NCBI RefSeq assembly: GCF_032854445.1
Contig: NC_088302.1
Location: 40,986,191-41,050,190, forward strand
Source of the DNA: Liolophura sinensis
Lineage: Eukaryota; Mollusca; Polyplacophora; Chitonida; Chitonidae
Direction of reading: 5' to 3'
DNA: 64,000 nt
The position numbers and the translations under genes are program-made. Positions 20,746-33,900 of the stretch are shown here, in pieces (position 1 is the stretch's first letter; each line of letters opens with the position of its first letter). The notes beneath the pieces are model-generated. The model made no database searches, had not been told where the DNA came from, and saw only the letters and a program-made list of their open reading frames with translations.

Positions 20746-22828
20746 ACACAGAACAAGCTCCCATCAAATCCCAAACGTTACGATATATTTATAGGAGAAA
20801 TGAATTGACCAACACACAGAAACACTGCTTAGGTATCTTTATAATAAAACAGCAATGATATAACAGGATAACAGGGACAGGATTGTGTAAAATCTCCTTG
20901 AAAGTCTAATTTTGAGCTATATGCATGCATGCATGTTTATAGTTCTTATATAACCACATGATTAAAAGACGTACCATGCTTGGAGATAATGTCAAAAGTT
21001 ATGGGTCCATGTGCCCTTACAGAAAATACGTACGTCGTTTCATGGGACAAAATATCCAAAGTCCAAGTCTGTGAATTAAGAAGACATTCACAAGGACAAC
21101 TGAGCGAATCATTAAGTGTTGTAAGCATCGTTAAATCCATAGCAAACCTATATGCATGCAACAAACAAACAAAAACTGGTAATTATTGTAGGTCTATTAA
21201 GTCCTACAGACATTATCTGTTCACCCAGGCAATAATAAAAGGCCTATATATGCAAAAGAAAGTTTCCACGCATGTGGACAGCGTTTCAAATTTTCAGCAA
21301 GTTTTCAAGGGCTTTCCTGAAATTCGTAAACATGTAGTTTTTGCGACTCTGTACGGATTTTAGCTGACGAACAAGATGTTTTAGCTATAGGCATTGTGAG
21401 CTTCCACTATATGAATCGGCTGTCGCGTTAAGTCAGGAAATTTTTCAGGCATCTTGATGAGGGACGGTGCTTACCTGCAAGCTGTGCCTGTGGTTTCCTC
21501 AACCCGTAAACCCGACAGCCGTCATATGAACGGTATACTTAGTGAAATATTCCTCAGTGCGGCGTAGAAATATAGGGAGCACGTTACGTGGCTCAGTGCA
21601 TTCGTGATAACTTCGAGTTTTCAACTGCCAAGAGTTCAATACCAGTCTTCGATCGACACTGAATTCATGTGTACATGTGAGCGGGCGGTGACGGGTAGGT
21701 TAAGTTCTTATGCTTTCCAAGTGCAAGGATATACAATGTACGGGATCAATGCCCCTTGGAGAGGGAATTTAGGCGAACCTGCTCTCACCGCTGTTCATGG
21801 TTTGGAATTTAATTTCTGGTAATGAGTATATAATAACGAAAATATCTGTCAGAGTTGCCAAAGGTCGATTAATACATGCATGCTCCCCAAAAAATCAAAA
21901 TGGAAAAAGCAGATATAGGAATTTTCGTTGGCATGATGTTTTCAGTGTACATTTCTGGTATGGGATTTTTCTTTCAACCGAAAAACGGCCATATAATCAT
22001 GCGTATACAATGTCTAAAATCTACCACAGAAAAGTAGAAACGGAATCCTGATATCAGCATAAACTTCCCCACCCCCGTCACACATGTAGCTGGATGAAGA
22101 AATGTGATTGTGTATACAGACTGCCTATCTTGAGATAATACTGATGGCAAGACATAAACTGGGATGCAACGACTGTTTCCACAAGGCACATGTATTCATG
22201 CCGTACAGGCAGAATAGCGTTTTACGTCCACATAATCTATAAAATTATACACTTACAAACTTTGCATGTATAGACGGTTCCACAAAGACATTTATGCATG
22301 CTTTAATAATAATACTACATGTAAAAAGATTTTCACCGTTACGCATGAAAGCAAGAAATATACCTGAATTGCTTTCTTTACTTAGCCACTGCGTGCAACA
22401 ATCATGCATATCAATTAATAAGTAACACATTAACTGTACAATCCATGTGTAAGTTAAGGCGCATGCATGATGTGTCTGCTAAATTTATAGATGAAGTATG
22501 CCCGATGACGTTCCTCACTCGAAAACTTTGAATTTTATGGCAGTTCATATTTTGCACGACTTCCATTAGCTTAAGACATGGGTAACTTTACAAGAAGTTA
22601 AATACACCCCACAACTCGACCATGCAGCTTTAACCATGATTTTCACTACACGAAAAAATATACTCTGAAATCAAATTACTTAGTATAATTCCACATCCTA
22701 TATGCAAAAACACACCTTTCTCAAACTGCTTGCATGGCTTTCTTAACTCGTTTTGCGTTATTAAGCTTCGCATGCACTTGTGTCGCATCATATTATTTTG
22801 GTTATGTTTTTGGTGGCGTTTGTTTGTA

Positions 22829-22898
22829 CACAGCTTGACCTTGGGCACAACTTGACCATGGGCATAGTTTGACCTTGGGCACAGCTTGACCTTGGGCC
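22829..22898. repeat. Short tandem repeat, about 20-bp unit, four copies
   Basis: CAGCTTGACCTTGGGCA-type units with small differences (ACCTTGGGC or ACCATGGGC). Confidence 0.75.
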
Positions 22899-23370
22899 AA
22901 ACACCGATTAATCCATCCATATTTATTGGTGGTGATCCGTACCTAGAAATTTTGGAACGATTTTTCATGCATGCACCACTGCAAGACTGAACAGATATGC
23001 ATATTTCTTTTCTAATTTACTTTATATAAGAATGTTATGATACCATCCATTAAATTAATATACCCCTATATTTTGTGGGCCCTTGTAATCTAAGTGCAAT
23101 CTATAGTCTTTGACCATGCAGGGAGTTTGTTATGTATAGCACGTATGCTTATATACAGGCTTACTCAACACCGTCTTAATCTCTTATGTTGACGGATATA
23201 GCCTACCCATAGGCCCTCATCAAGTGGTTTAATTTGTCAGAAATATAAATCTGTCAAAGCACTGTGGGTATTTGTTTTCGCTTATGCCAAGTTCATAAAT
23301 CAAGAAAAAAAAAAACCAATGAAAAAGCATGCATATTCGGCGTAAAGAAAAATCATCACAGAAGATCTAA

Positions 23371-23436
23371 GGGCAGAGCCCGGAGGTAACCCACGACCAT
23401 CCGCAACTTGATGGCAGACCTTCCCACGTACGCTGG
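23371..23436 (-). mobile_element. SINE family A, central fragment
   Basis: GGGCAGAGCCCGGAGGTAAC then CGACCATCCGCAACTTG and GACCTTCCCACGTACG. Head and tail are absent. Confidence 0.6.
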
Positions 23437-23815
23437 TATATAGGAGCCTGTATGATACATTATCTCTATGTATGTTGTATATCATGTGCAAAACTATATT
23501 TTCTGGACGGTTACGCACTTCATCACATTGCGAATTAAGTCTTACCTTCTGATGTGTAATCTACCCACTGGAATATAGGCCTATAATAGTGGGAATAACT
23601 GACAGTTTATCAACAATTGTGAGAACTACTTGTTTAGCAGAGATGACACAGCAAGGCCCGGATGTGCTATTGACCTGCGTGGAGGTTAGCTTTGTGATCG
23701 CTTGTCAAACGTGGCTCGCTCGCATCTTCTCTTCCTTAACGACATTACCATAAAACGTCGGAGAAATTTTCGGAAACGTAAGTAATTTTAAGTCTTGTTG
23801 TTCCTTACCAGGTGC

Positions 23816-23879
23816 ATGGAATATGATGGTGTCTGTATGTGTCGTGAAACACACATTGAAACCGTTGGCATATCAACGG
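23816..23879 (+). CDS. Candidate first coding exon of the ATP8B-type flippase
   Basis: A short ORF from ATG (preceded by an in-frame TAA) encodes MEYDGVCMCRETHIETVGIS + T and ends ACGG|GTAAGTACG, a strong donor. One extra G is left over, which fits the phase of the flippase exon at 53474 and would give a Glu codon. The sequence just upstream (23640-23780) is CpG-richer, with another strong donor at 23778 (AAAC|GTAAGTAAT), as in a first-exon region. The phase could match by chance one time in three and the peptide is not recognisable. Confidence 0.3.
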
Positions 23880-24321
23880 GTAAGTACGCGGATAGCAACA
23901 ACAACAACAACAACAGCGTCAAGCTAAACGATACATGTTTAGCAGCATACTGGTATCAGATGTGTGTCGTCTTCTCAGTGTGGGGCTGTTTGAAGTTTTC
24001 ATTTGAGGCTGCCAGTGTCCGAAATGGTCATTTTTCAGAGCAAGAACAGTACTGAGGGTTATTCATTGTTGGTTCATCTGGATGTGCAATTTAGTCTGAA
24101 TTGTCTGACTAAAACTTACATTTACAGCAGATATTGTGATAACCCTGTTAAGGAAACACTGCAGTTCTAGTCAGAAGTGGCTCTATTTAGAATAAGTTTC
24201 CAAGCAATGCTACTAACGCTAAATTACTCACCTCATCTTCATGTTTCACCTACATTCAAAGACAAGTTACACTTAACTTGGCCGTGGATTTCTTGGCTTT
24301 GCTCTTTTATAGGGACAATAC

Positions 24322-24510
24322 TTCAAGTCCAGCTCATGCTGGCTTCCTCTCCGGCCGTAAGTGGGACGGTCTGCCAACAACCTGCAGATGGTCGTGGGTT
24401 TCCCCCGGGCTCTGCCTGGTTTCCTCCCACCATAATGCTGGCCGTCATCGTATAAGCAAAATATTCTTGTGTACGGCGTAAAACACCAATCAAATAAATA
24501 AATAAATAAA
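24322..24510 (+). mobile_element. SINE family A lacking its tRNA head
   Basis: It starts at TTCAAGTCCAGCTCATGCTG and keeps the body and tail to CAAATAAATAAATAAATAAA. Confidence 0.8.
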
Positions 24511-24570
24511 TTTATAGAGCCTATGAGAGACACAAGTTCACGGGAGTTCCTATTGGAGTCCCTCGCGAAA

Positions 24571-24664
24571 ATACCAGAAGTTGGTTTTTAGAACCCTGGT
24601 GATACACAACCCTGGCGCATGAGCGCTGTCGAGTGGAGTGTTCTCTAACCCCAACTTCTGGTAT
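24571..24664. repeat. Inverted repeat / foldback sequence
   Basis: ATACCAGAAGTTGG at 24571 is matched by CCAACTTCTGGTAT ending at 24664, separated by about 65 nt. It could be a small MITE or hairpin. Confidence 0.65.
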
Positions 24665-24988
24665 ATGCACAAACGCCCCTGTGTGGTGCTGCCATGAACT
24701 GGTGTCACATAGTCATGGATGACTGTCACTCACCGTTAGTTCAATTAATTTAAACGTTGAGGTCTATATTCAACAATTTCTGATATTTAATCGTTGAATT
24801 CAGAAACACGGTATGTCCATTCTACAAGGCACTTAACCGAATGAAGTTAGCCGTTAAATCCACTGCAAAATGGCAACACGCGCCGATTTCTGGTGTTCAT
24901 TAAAGAGAATAGGTCCTTTATTACCACTCCTGCAAGTGTAAATCCATTCCCGAATTGAAATGTTGAAATCCAAAGAAATATTTCCTTC

Positions 24989-25306
24989 ATGCTCGTCAAA
25001 ATAACTTTGTGCTGTCGTGGCGAGTGGGCAGTACTAAAATCTTGGAACCGTGCGCCAAAAGATACAGAACTCAATCTAACAAAACAAGAACATGCAAACA
25101 GCTTTAATGACAACTTTAGCGGTGATTTTATCAGGCATCATGGATGTAGAATAGAAAGAACAATTTGTCCTGTCCTTCAAGAGAGAAAAATTAATTGTAA
25201 AGGTCCCCGTCAAGGCTTGTGCCAATCATGTTCACATTTGCTTTGTTATGCATGTTTTTCTGCCCCTGGCCTCAGATACGATCCGGATTTTGCTTGTACC
25301 CAATGA
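24989..25306 (+). other. Unassigned 105-codon ORF with a cysteine cluster
   Basis: The last third has closely spaced cysteines: NCKGPRQGLCQSCSHLLC then YACF and FACTQ, recalling a zinc-binding end such as those on some transposases. No splice sites or neighbours support a host gene. It may be a mobile-element relic or chance. Confidence 0.2.
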
Positions 25307-28300
25307 GTCTCGAGTGCACACCACAATTTTGACGAAAGAAAAGTTCACACCTTATCAGATTTTCTGTATATAACTAGTCTGAAATGAACTTTTAACATGT
25401 ATGAGTGATCCAAAGCGTCATTTTTTCGTCAATCCTTGACAGATATTGGCGTTAAAAGTTAAGAAATAATGGCTTCATTTACTGCGCCTGCCCCTTTATT
25501 ATATGCCTGTTTTTTCTTTCCAAATGTACCCTAGTCACACAATTTATGTTAGTCTGTAAATTGCATTAAAAAAATATGACGTTATCTAGTTCCAGTGAAA
25601 AAAATCCATTAAAGTTGGACCGTTGGCTTATCTTGTCTGCTGCAGGGTTCTGACTGTGTGACAATTGCATGTGTGTATTGAAAGGCCCTGCCAAGCATTG
25701 ACAAATGAAATCCACTATCCAGTGTGTGCTTTTCCAGAAGTCATGGTATGACTTAATATGTAATTATCCTTAATGTACATGTATAATTATCCATAACTAA
25801 CTCTTACTTATAAGTAGAACCCTGAATTATGACAAATATTTTGACAGAGTGGATCAGATTTGACAGAGGAGTTGCTTTAGATCCTAGAAAAGGATGTACA
25901 GCTTAGAGTCTGAGCGGAATGATGACTGATTTTCGCTCACATACTTGCCACTGTAGATAACACAAACATGCTCCCGTCTGACACAAACTGTACATTCATG
26001 GAATGATGGAAGAATTATTTTTGACCCATTCTGGAAGAGGGATTGGTGAAATTCATATGGCATCTTGTAAATTTCCAGATGCCTCAAATTCTGAAGAGCA
26101 TTCATGTTTCTATCTCGGAAGCAGGTGATGCTCGTGTGGTTAAGGGTGCATGCCTTTCAGTCACTTGGTCACTCTAATGGCTGGTTCCATCCCTTTCTCT
26201 GACAGATGAGGAGGTTTCAAGATTCCCCTACTTGCATTGTAGTTGGGGGCCTCTGTCACAAGAAATGGCTGGTGATTCTCTCTTGTGGGTATTGCATGAA
26301 GTTTGCTTGCCTGTAAATGAGGTTTCCACTGTAAATGTATATGTCGAGACAGTCACTGTTATACCAGCTATAATATGTGACATGTGGGAAGCATCATCTG
26401 TTGGGTTGATCTGCTGTTAACATCCTAGTTTCCTCCAGCCATAAACTGGCTGCTATCATTATTGCAATCATTATGAACTAAGGATACACATTTCAGTGTT
26501 TATTTAAAAAAAAAAAAGTTTTGGATGGAAAATGCTGAACACCTGGAGTTGATGTATTATTGAGATGTCATTTGCTTCAAATCAGATTACAAACTGGCTG
26601 TGTAACAGCTTACTTATTAAAAGGGTTTAGTTCTGATCTGTGTCTCTGAACTCGCCAAGATCCCAGTCCTTAATTGCCTGCTCAGAGTTGAATATTGAGG
26701 ATTGACTTCTCAACTCACATCGTCATGAACTAATGGTGTGACAGTTCCCACGGGTTATATGACTAAAGTAGTTCCTGTAAGCCTGCTCAGTTCAGCTCAG
26801 CAGTCGGCAATTGTTGAGGTGATTGTCAAGGTTGAAATGGCTACTTAGCCACAGCCAACAAATTGTCGAGGGCTTTAATGCAGTCAATTTTGTTTTTTTG
26901 ATGAAATTTCTGTAGCAAGTACATGTAGTTTTCCTGCCTAGGAAAAAGAAAGTTTTATCAGTCTTGTTGTATCAGTTTTTTTCCTGCAAAAGCAAATTTG
27001 TAAATTGAGAGGGTTGAAGATGGGAGCACTAATAGACAGCCATTTTTATTGAATGACTGAACCCAAAAAATGTCAGTGGACTTAATTAATGAACTTTGAA
27101 TGCAGAGTGTCAACAGGCTGTTTATCAGAGCTCATTTTCAGGTTTCGCACCAGGATTCACATGATGGCATGATGGATAAACTAAAATACATGTATTTGTA
27201 TTGAGAGTCATTGTATGTACGTGGTATTTAATGACGTTGGAGTTGTAGTTTTACCTGGATGGTAAATGCACTGTACTCTGTAGAATGGGTGTACCTTGTA
27301 TTAAATCATGGTGTATGTATTAGGTAAAATTTAGCCAAGCTGTAACTTGACAGGCCATGATAGTGCCTAGAATATTATCAGTATGGTATTGGTGTGATTT
27401 GGACCATGTTTTGTACTGTTTTTTTGCCTTCTGTTTGGCATACAAAGAATTAACGTCAGAAGTAATCAGTTTTGTTCAATATACATGTAAATGTATGCTG
27501 ACATTTTGAGGATGGAGTTTATATTAGTATACGTACATGTACATATACATGTGTTGCCATCACTCTGTTTTAGGACAAGACTTTGTACAGTACCAGTACA
27601 TATGTACATGTATCTACGATATTCGATGATGGGGTACGAAAGCATGTACAGAATGAATGAGGGTTTGTGGTAAAGCCCACTTTAATAGAGAACATTGCAA
27701 CTAATCAGCACCTGGCAGCTTGCATGCTCTGTCAGATAACTGTCCTAAGTTCTAGGCCAGAGTGTTGATGAGCTCTGCTGCTCTTAATGTACATGTATTT
27801 ATTAATGGAAACCAGACTGGTGTTTCCAGCTGTCATTGACCCAGGGGATGGACCTGTACTATGGTGCCAATCATGGCTAAGAGGCTTTCTAATGTTAGGG
27901 AGTTGAGGTAATGGCCAGCCAGCTGATGTTAAGGACTGAGGTTTGTTACACATGCAGTATTGGGATCAACAAGCCTAAATGGATTCAGGTTACAGCCTGC
28001 ATCAGTTCCTGTGTTAGCCACAAGGAGGTTCAGCCAGTACAATCTGGCCAAGGTGACCAGGGTGGTCAGTTCAAGTGCCCATAGAAGCCCATTAGGGGGG
28101 CTGTACATGTGTGCACATTGTGCCAGTGAACAGATACTCTGTCTGGTCTACAGCTTTGATGATAACCTTTCTTAAAACTGTCCAACATATCAGAACATTT
28201 GTGTTATTAACATTCCAAAAGAAGTTTAATTTATTCACTTATTTGAGTTGTTTAATGCAGTGCTCAAGAATTTTTCAATTATGTCTGAAGGAAACTGGGG

Positions 28301-30692
28301 TTAACCACGTCTCTATGTCAACTACCTGACTTAAGGCTGGAATGAAAGCGGCAAGAACTGGGTATGAACACATGACATTGATCATTGGCACGATAGTCTC
28401 AGTCTGTACATTGGCGCTTTAAGCCTCTGAGCCAGCAAGGCCCCAAAGAAGGTTTAAGTCTGTTAAAATTGAAGTTGAGTATTAAATTTAGTCTGGACAA
28501 GTTTAGAGTCCATGAATTATGTATTAAGATGCCACGGGTATACTTTTCAAGTATGGCCCACATGTATCTTCTAATCAGAATCGTTTGAACAATCTGCTCT
28601 GTGTTTTTTTATGCGCTGGAGTTTTTAACATTTTTATGTGTGAAGCTATGGGAGATAATTCAAGGGCTTTCATGTTTCAGCGTTTCGTCACAGTATTAAT
28701 TAAATCTAAGGCTGTTAAAAGGACACTAACATAAAATCATATTTGTACGTTTTTCAAAAATGTTAAGTGCTTTTTCTAAGAAATCAAAATGGAAGATGTG
28801 AATGTCATAGATTCCATGAACCAGCTAGCTTCTTGTTTTCTGGTATGGACACAGATAAATAATCCAGCTCTGATCTAACCCAGCTTGATCTCATCAGCAT
28901 ATACATGAACGTACATGTACTGCTGTCTTAATCTGATTTTATTAAAAATTCACATATGCAGAGATGAGAATTTTCATCTAATTTCAAGGGAAGTCAGGAG
29001 TATTTAATCTTTGATCAAAATGGCCAAAACTAATCGATTTACTAATTAGCAAGTTGGTGGGGGGGTGGGGGGGGTGGTGGCTCAGAATTTTCAGCTGATT
29101 TTGATGGAAAATATTCTTTTCCCTGCATATGCTTCGATCACTGTACATAGCTACATGTAGTTGGTTTGGATGGAATTCTAGATACATTCACAGGCATCTG
29201 TTGTGGAATGTCATTTGGAGGTGTGTGTCCAGAATATTACAACCCTTGTCTGAATCTGGAATAGTGGGGTTCATACATGAACGTGTGTATGGCATATGAT
29301 CGAGAGCACACATGTAGTTCTGTGTAGTGATGTCTTGGGGGCTGAAGGCGTCATCGTAATAGCTTGTCCATTGTACTCTAATATATATATGGATATGAAA
29401 GTGGCAAGCCTGCGGGTCAAAAACACATTGATTGTTTTTGCCGAGGGATGAGGGGAATGACATAGTGTTTGTAGATGGCTGTTAATATCGGATAGAATGA
29501 CAATTAGGCACACGTATCATTTCCTATAAAACATCTTTGTTGGGTGCAAGTGGGTAGTGGAAATATTGACACATGTGTCATGTGCAGAGCTACAATTTGT
29601 TATCGTGGAAGCTGGAAGGAATGGTGAATGTGTATTGATGTGACTAGTGCAGCTCTACCACCTCACCTTTATCCTACAAAGACAAAATCGAAACTGAAGC
29701 GGAGAAGGGTCATTTGTTTTTCTACCTAACCAGTATGCGCTTTGTCAAGACCTTAATAGCAAGATGCCAAATCAGTGATTCCAAAACCGGATATGTATTA
29801 ATATATTTAGCAAGTGAAGGCTTGTCATATTGATGTGACGTCGGAAATAAGAGACAATTCCATGATTTTACAACATGTAAATGATGTGAGGTGTACATCT
29901 TGTCCTAATAATTGCCCAAGGGCAAATCCAATATTCTGAATGGTTTATTACCTTAAACATGTTGTTTGAAAGCATGTCAGTTTTGTCATTGGGTTGAGGC
30001 TACATCAGCCAGCATGGGGTTACATGGACGTCGCTGTGAGGCATACCTGTATGTACCATGTTTGTAGGTTCCATTAACCTAGTCAGCATGATGTATTAAA
30101 GCTGGAAATCACAGGGGGTTGCGTGGTAACAGCTTCATAAACTAAAGAAAGCTTATTAGGGATTCTGTTGATTGAAAGAGGCGAATCTCTGCCTGGCTGA
30201 TACATTTACATGTGAGAGACATTTATGGTTTATTTATGGCAACGGTAATTTTCTTGTTTTAATAAGAATCCTGGAAGTTAAACTGATTTAGATGTTTCAC
30301 TGCACCCGAATATGTGGCTCTAAACAGAAGAAATGTAGATTTTAGCCTGATATAAAAAGCAGTCTGTAATGGGTCTGTATCAATATTAGAATGAGAGACA
30401 TACAAATGCACTGTACATGTTACAGAAGCAGTTATAGGAACTCCCCCACAAGGTGGAGATTTTTACACTATTTAGGGTTTACTGGGAAAAAAAGATGACC
30501 TTATTCTGAGAGTTTGTTGCGTTCACGTTTTAAAGTAATATTGTAATTTTTGAGTGCTAAAACTTATAATTTTCAAGAAAAATATCATCCTTCCTTGAAA
30601 AGCACCTTTCTGTGATCAGTAAGAACTCTTATAATGAGACAAAATATGCAGTTTGGTCATGGGCAAAATTACAGTTCTGTGTCACCTTGATT

Positions 30693-30901
30693 GATTTATT
30701 TGTTTGTTACTCAAGAATATTTCACTTATATGACTCAGGCCGGCATTATGGTTGGAGAAAACAGGGCGGAGCCCGGGAAAACCCATGCCATCTGCAGGTT
30801 TCTGACAGACCTTCCCACTTACGGCTGAAGAGGAAATAGCATGAGCTTGACTTGAACTCACACCAACCGAATTGGTGAGAGGCTCCTCCTCATCACACTA
30901 T
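30693..30901 (-). mobile_element. SINE family A, diverged
   Basis: TACTCAAGAATATTTCACTT, then GCCGGCATTATGG and GGCGGAGCCCGGGAAAACCC, on to GGTGAGAGGCTCCT. The head end is eroded. Confidence 0.75.
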
Positions 30902-33900
30902 GCATGTATTCATATTACAGTGTATGGTAATTAATAGGCAGAATGACACTCTGAATTACCTGTTTGTTCCAGTGAAGACAAGATCTACAGTGAAATGTAT
31001 GCGTTGTTATACAGCTGCGACTTTTGCATGTACATGCACTTGTTTATTTTCCGTATGTTGCTGTGTATGTATTTTGTTGATTTATTGCAGTTTCATGTGT
31101 TCAAGGTCAAAGCTATGTGTGTGGGATTGAGTTACACTTTTATTACACACATTGAAACATAAAGAAATGAGTTTACAGTTTTTGCTTACGCTTTTTACCA
31201 GACATTGCCAAAGCGAAAAAAAAAACAATGTGTACATGTAACTGCATCTACAAGCATTTTACATGCGTTGAAATGTTTAATGCAGACAAACATCCCTATC
31301 TCAACCAAATGCAGTTATCTGATTCACAACATGTTTACTAAAGCAGTGATTAAATTGAGTTCTTTATATGAAGAATTTTCAGCGAATACCAGTAGAAAAT
31401 TTTTACAATATAATACATACATGTGCTTGTGCTGCAAGGTAATGTTGCTGTTCTGGGGGAAGGCCCGAGTCTGCTCTAGTATTAATAGTGCACAAGTACT
31501 TGATCTAATAATGCTGCTGAAACAGTTATGAGTAATACATTACTATTATAGAATACATGCATGCATAAGCTATACTCAGTGCTTTAATGCTCATTAGTAT
31601 GTGTTTCACTTGACAACCAGGTTTTACGCCTAGTTTGTGTATGTGTACAAAGTTTTGACTGTCCTCGTTCGATCAGCTGAAACAGACCAACGCCCCAAAG
31701 TGAGCTGTATAATCGACGGCTTTCAGCACTGGTACTGTATATGTATTGATCATATGTTACTGTCGCCAGGGTATTGATCAAGCAACTGTGTAGTCAGCCT
31801 GGTAAGCTCTACCGATAAACTAAATGTCAGGCAGTAAGTATGTTGTTTATCATGCCAGTATCCCACACAAGTGACCTACCTGTCAGAAAGGACTAAAGGC
31901 CTATATCCACATCAGTGTTGGTATGGAGATCTATACATGTACAGTTATATTGGACTGCATACCAGTCCAGTTACATGTAGATGTACATGTACACATGGCT
32001 TTGGTCTGGATTCATGTAACAGGTGAATTACTACATATGTACGAGACATGCATGCATTACCTAAAGCAGCATGTTACTGTTGTTATTTTATGTACTTTAT
32101 TACATTTATGCGTTAATAATTTGATTAACTGACTTGATCATTTTTACATTGTCAGCATGTTAATTTTGATTCCCCAATACTGAACTAAAAAGAACAATCT
32201 GACTATAATAGTATAAAAAATATAATGAATGCTTTCCTTTCACGTTATGTTTTCTGGATATTCTTTAGAAGTGTTCACCATTTGAAATTTGAGCTTGTCT
32301 GGGTGATGACATAAACAAAAATTGAGCTCAACCAGTTTGATTTTTGTCCATAAAATAATATGAAGGGGATGAAATTACCACAAACATTTGTATGCCTTGA
32401 ATTATGTGTATTTGTATGTTTAAAAGTCATCTTTTTGATGCCCTCGCAGCAATTTGAGGTCCTTCTTCTTTCTTTGAACTCTTAAAAAGCAAGTAAATGA
32501 GAAGACATTTTGACCCCTACTTGACTTCAATCAAGACAATGTAGATTAAGTTTCATTTTCTGCTGTTTTGTCCATTTTTGGTCTGTTGACTTAGACATAC
32601 CCTACACATATATTATTCTCACAGCTCAAAATGGTAAAGGATACATACTTCAGAAGCAATGCGGTGCTTTCAGAGGGTTGATTATGCCTACATGTATATA
32701 TTTTAATTTCACCTGTTGATATCTTTAGGATCTCAATATATATACAAAGCTTTTAGCATATCTTCACAATTATTTGTTTTCCATTCTGAAGCATCAGTTT
32801 AATGAACAGACCAGAAGTCTGCTACATGTATCCCTTTAACCCAAGCTTTGGTTTATTTGGCTCCGGCTTTCTTTGAAGTCCTGAGACTTGTTAGGTGCAC
32901 ACATACATGTGATAAAAGTGGGGATTGTTTTGCACCTGGTGTGGTCTGGCCAATTTCTTTCACCCAGTTAGACTTGGCCATTGTTAGCGGTCATATATCA
33001 CATGTACATTAGGCAAAATTAGGAGGTACTGTAAGCATGGTGTTTTACTTTGCAGTATGCTTATGTGGTTTGTGGTTTCTTTCCAGAAGCAGGAGTCAGT
33101 TTTTGTGGTACATGTACCACAACTGTGTGGCTTTCATGCACGGAGTAGAAGCTCACTGTGCATGTACATGTATGTATATGGGTTTGCTATTGTGATCTCC
33201 ATGTGAACCATCATTTACATTCTTGGGGTTTTAGTGTGCCACATAGAGATGATTTCTGTACACATCCAGCAGCAGGCATTAGAGTTCTACCAATAGGACA
33301 TCAAGATATATTGTTTCGCCACACTGCTCATGAAGGTGGTTTCCTTGGTCTTCTACCACATCCCCATCTACAGTACAGCCAAGATTTAGTCTAATCCCTC
33401 AACCTTTTCACATATGCAAGACAAACTTTTAGCGTAATGTATGGACATTTTTAATTTAATTTTGGAGACAAAACTACATTGATTGGATTGGCTAGTTTCA
33501 GAGCTTCACAGAAAGTATTATTTTATCAGGTAGCACAGAATAATGCTTTCAGAATATGCTTGAGTACATGCATATTCTGTTTTCTTCAGGAATACTTCAC
33601 TGTATAGTGCAATGGCAGCCAGCATTTTGGTAGGAAGCAGTTGCTAGATGTATATGTAGAATTGTACCATTTGATTGTAACTTCTAGATTCACCAAGTAT
33701 GAATGTACATGTGTTTAGGTGTCCCATTTCAACATACATGTAAAAGTGATTTCAATGAGGAACCAGTTGCTTGATTTAATACTGAAGACATTCTTACCAC
33801 ATCCACATGTACATGTACATGCTGTTGTAATATGTTAAATGTGTTACCAAAGCCAGCAGCTGTATGAAAGTTGACATGTCTGTAAGAAACATTGACTGGA

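Larger units (their letters stand above)
17060..23640. other. Gene-poor intergenic region with decayed mobile elements
   Basis: AT-rich. It holds TA repeats (17684-17714, 18724-18790), SINE 18934-19202, a LINE remnant near 20341-20745, a SINE tail near 21493-21572 (GACAGCCGTCATATGAACGG, then GTGAAATATTCCTCAGT), a 20-bp tandem repeat at 22829-22898 and a SINE scrap at 23371-23436. I see no intact gene. Confidence 0.65.
23880..30692 (+). other. Non-coding stretch, putative flippase intron, left part
   Basis: AT-rich, with SINE 24322-24510, the foldback 24571-24664 and a decayed SINE near 28240-28440 (minus). A possible decayed SINE tail lies at 26410-26470 (TTTCCTCCAGCCATAAACTG). A G-rich run lies at 29056-29076. 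No gene recognised. Confidence 0.5.

Noticed and set aside
23778-23811. An intron between GTAAGTAAT and TTACCAG upstream of the candidate flippase ATG
   Set aside because: Only about 34 nt, too short for an animal intron.
33158-33394. A His-rich ORF considered as a lost exon
   Set aside because: No splice sites in matching phase and no recognisable motif.
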